Positions 64,000-64,000 of a stretch of 64,000 nucleotides of DNA are shown here, piece by piece. Positions within the stretch are counted from its first letter, which is position 1. Each line of letters opens with the position of its first letter. The position numbers and the translations under genes are program-made. The notes under the pieces are model-generated. The model was not told where the DNA came from, made no database searches, and saw only the letters and a list, made by a program, of their open reading frames with translations. The DNA comes from Terriglobia bacterium. GTDB lineage: Bacteria > Acidobacteriota > Terriglobia > Versatilivoradales > Versatilivoraceae. The stretch covers positions 4,235,136 to 4,299,135 of the forward strand of contig OX638355.1 in the NCBI GenBank assembly GCA_951813285.1, written 5' to 3'.

Positions 64000-64000
64000 A

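Overview
The window is a G+C-rich (about two thirds by eye) bacterial chromosome segment with about 50 protein genes and no rRNA, tRNA or CRISPR array that I could see. Gene content (MoxR/DUF58/VWA/DUF4175 locus, DUF1501 with Planctomycete-type cytochrome/DUF1549/DUF1553 protein, FG-GAP, PQQ-like propeller, creatininase, phytanoyl-CoA dioxygenase and enolase-superfamily genes, fused 2-oxoacid:ferredoxin oxidoreductase) suggests a heterotroph of Acidobacteriota type, with Planctomycetota or Verrucomicrobiota as alternatives. No marker gene settles the phylum.

Left part (1-17034): fourteen consecutive + strand genes, many coupled by TGA/ATG or TGA/GTG overlaps. It opens with a TPR metalloprotease, continues with a MoxR ATPase, DUF58, BatA-like VWA and giant DUF4175 module, then three small unknown proteins. 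It ends with a GlmL/MutL-like ASKHA ATPase, a KOW-domain protein, a fibronectin III-DUF6754 membrane protein and three further membrane proteins. This last block (9300-17034) is the best candidate for an undescribed system: the ATPase is of a kind usually named after glutamate mutase, but no mutase is present and all its partners look like parts of a membrane machine.

Middle part (17047-50643): mostly - strand. It holds a Cache-domain protein, an HigA antitoxin with only a remnant of HigB, DUF309, GAPDH, a MtnX-like phosphatase, an M20 hydrolase, 2-oxoacid:ferredoxin oxidoreductase, an operon of two Tat-type paralogues with a thiamine-diphosphate beta half, the DUF1501/DUF1553 pair, a metallo-beta-lactamase-fold hydrolase, an M24 peptidase, the matching thiamine-diphosphate alpha half 10 kb away, two PQQ-like propellers, a PD40-CehA lipoprotein, a phytanoyl-CoA dioxygenase, a 2-hydroxyacid dehydrogenase, formate-tetrahydrofolate ligase and a flavin reductase.

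Right part (50663-64000): an acetolactate-synthase-like enzyme, an FG-GAP protein, creatininase, membrane dipeptidase, a sialidase-like protein and an enolase-superfamily dehydratase form a catabolic stretch. The right edge is a defence-type block: the 3' part of a type I restriction subunit hsdR, a YgjP-like metallopeptidase overlapping it, and a two-domain DUF488 protein in visibly lower-G+C DNA.

The intergenic regions are unusual. They carry several families of dispersed repeats with inverted ends: a 121-141 bp element with 11-bp terminal inverted repeats, a roughly 205-bp element with CGAACCACGAATG-like ends, a CACAAAA-type element, and a 30-bp G+C-rich inverted repeat. Several lie back to back around 39760-40561. 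They account for most of the longer non-coding stretches.
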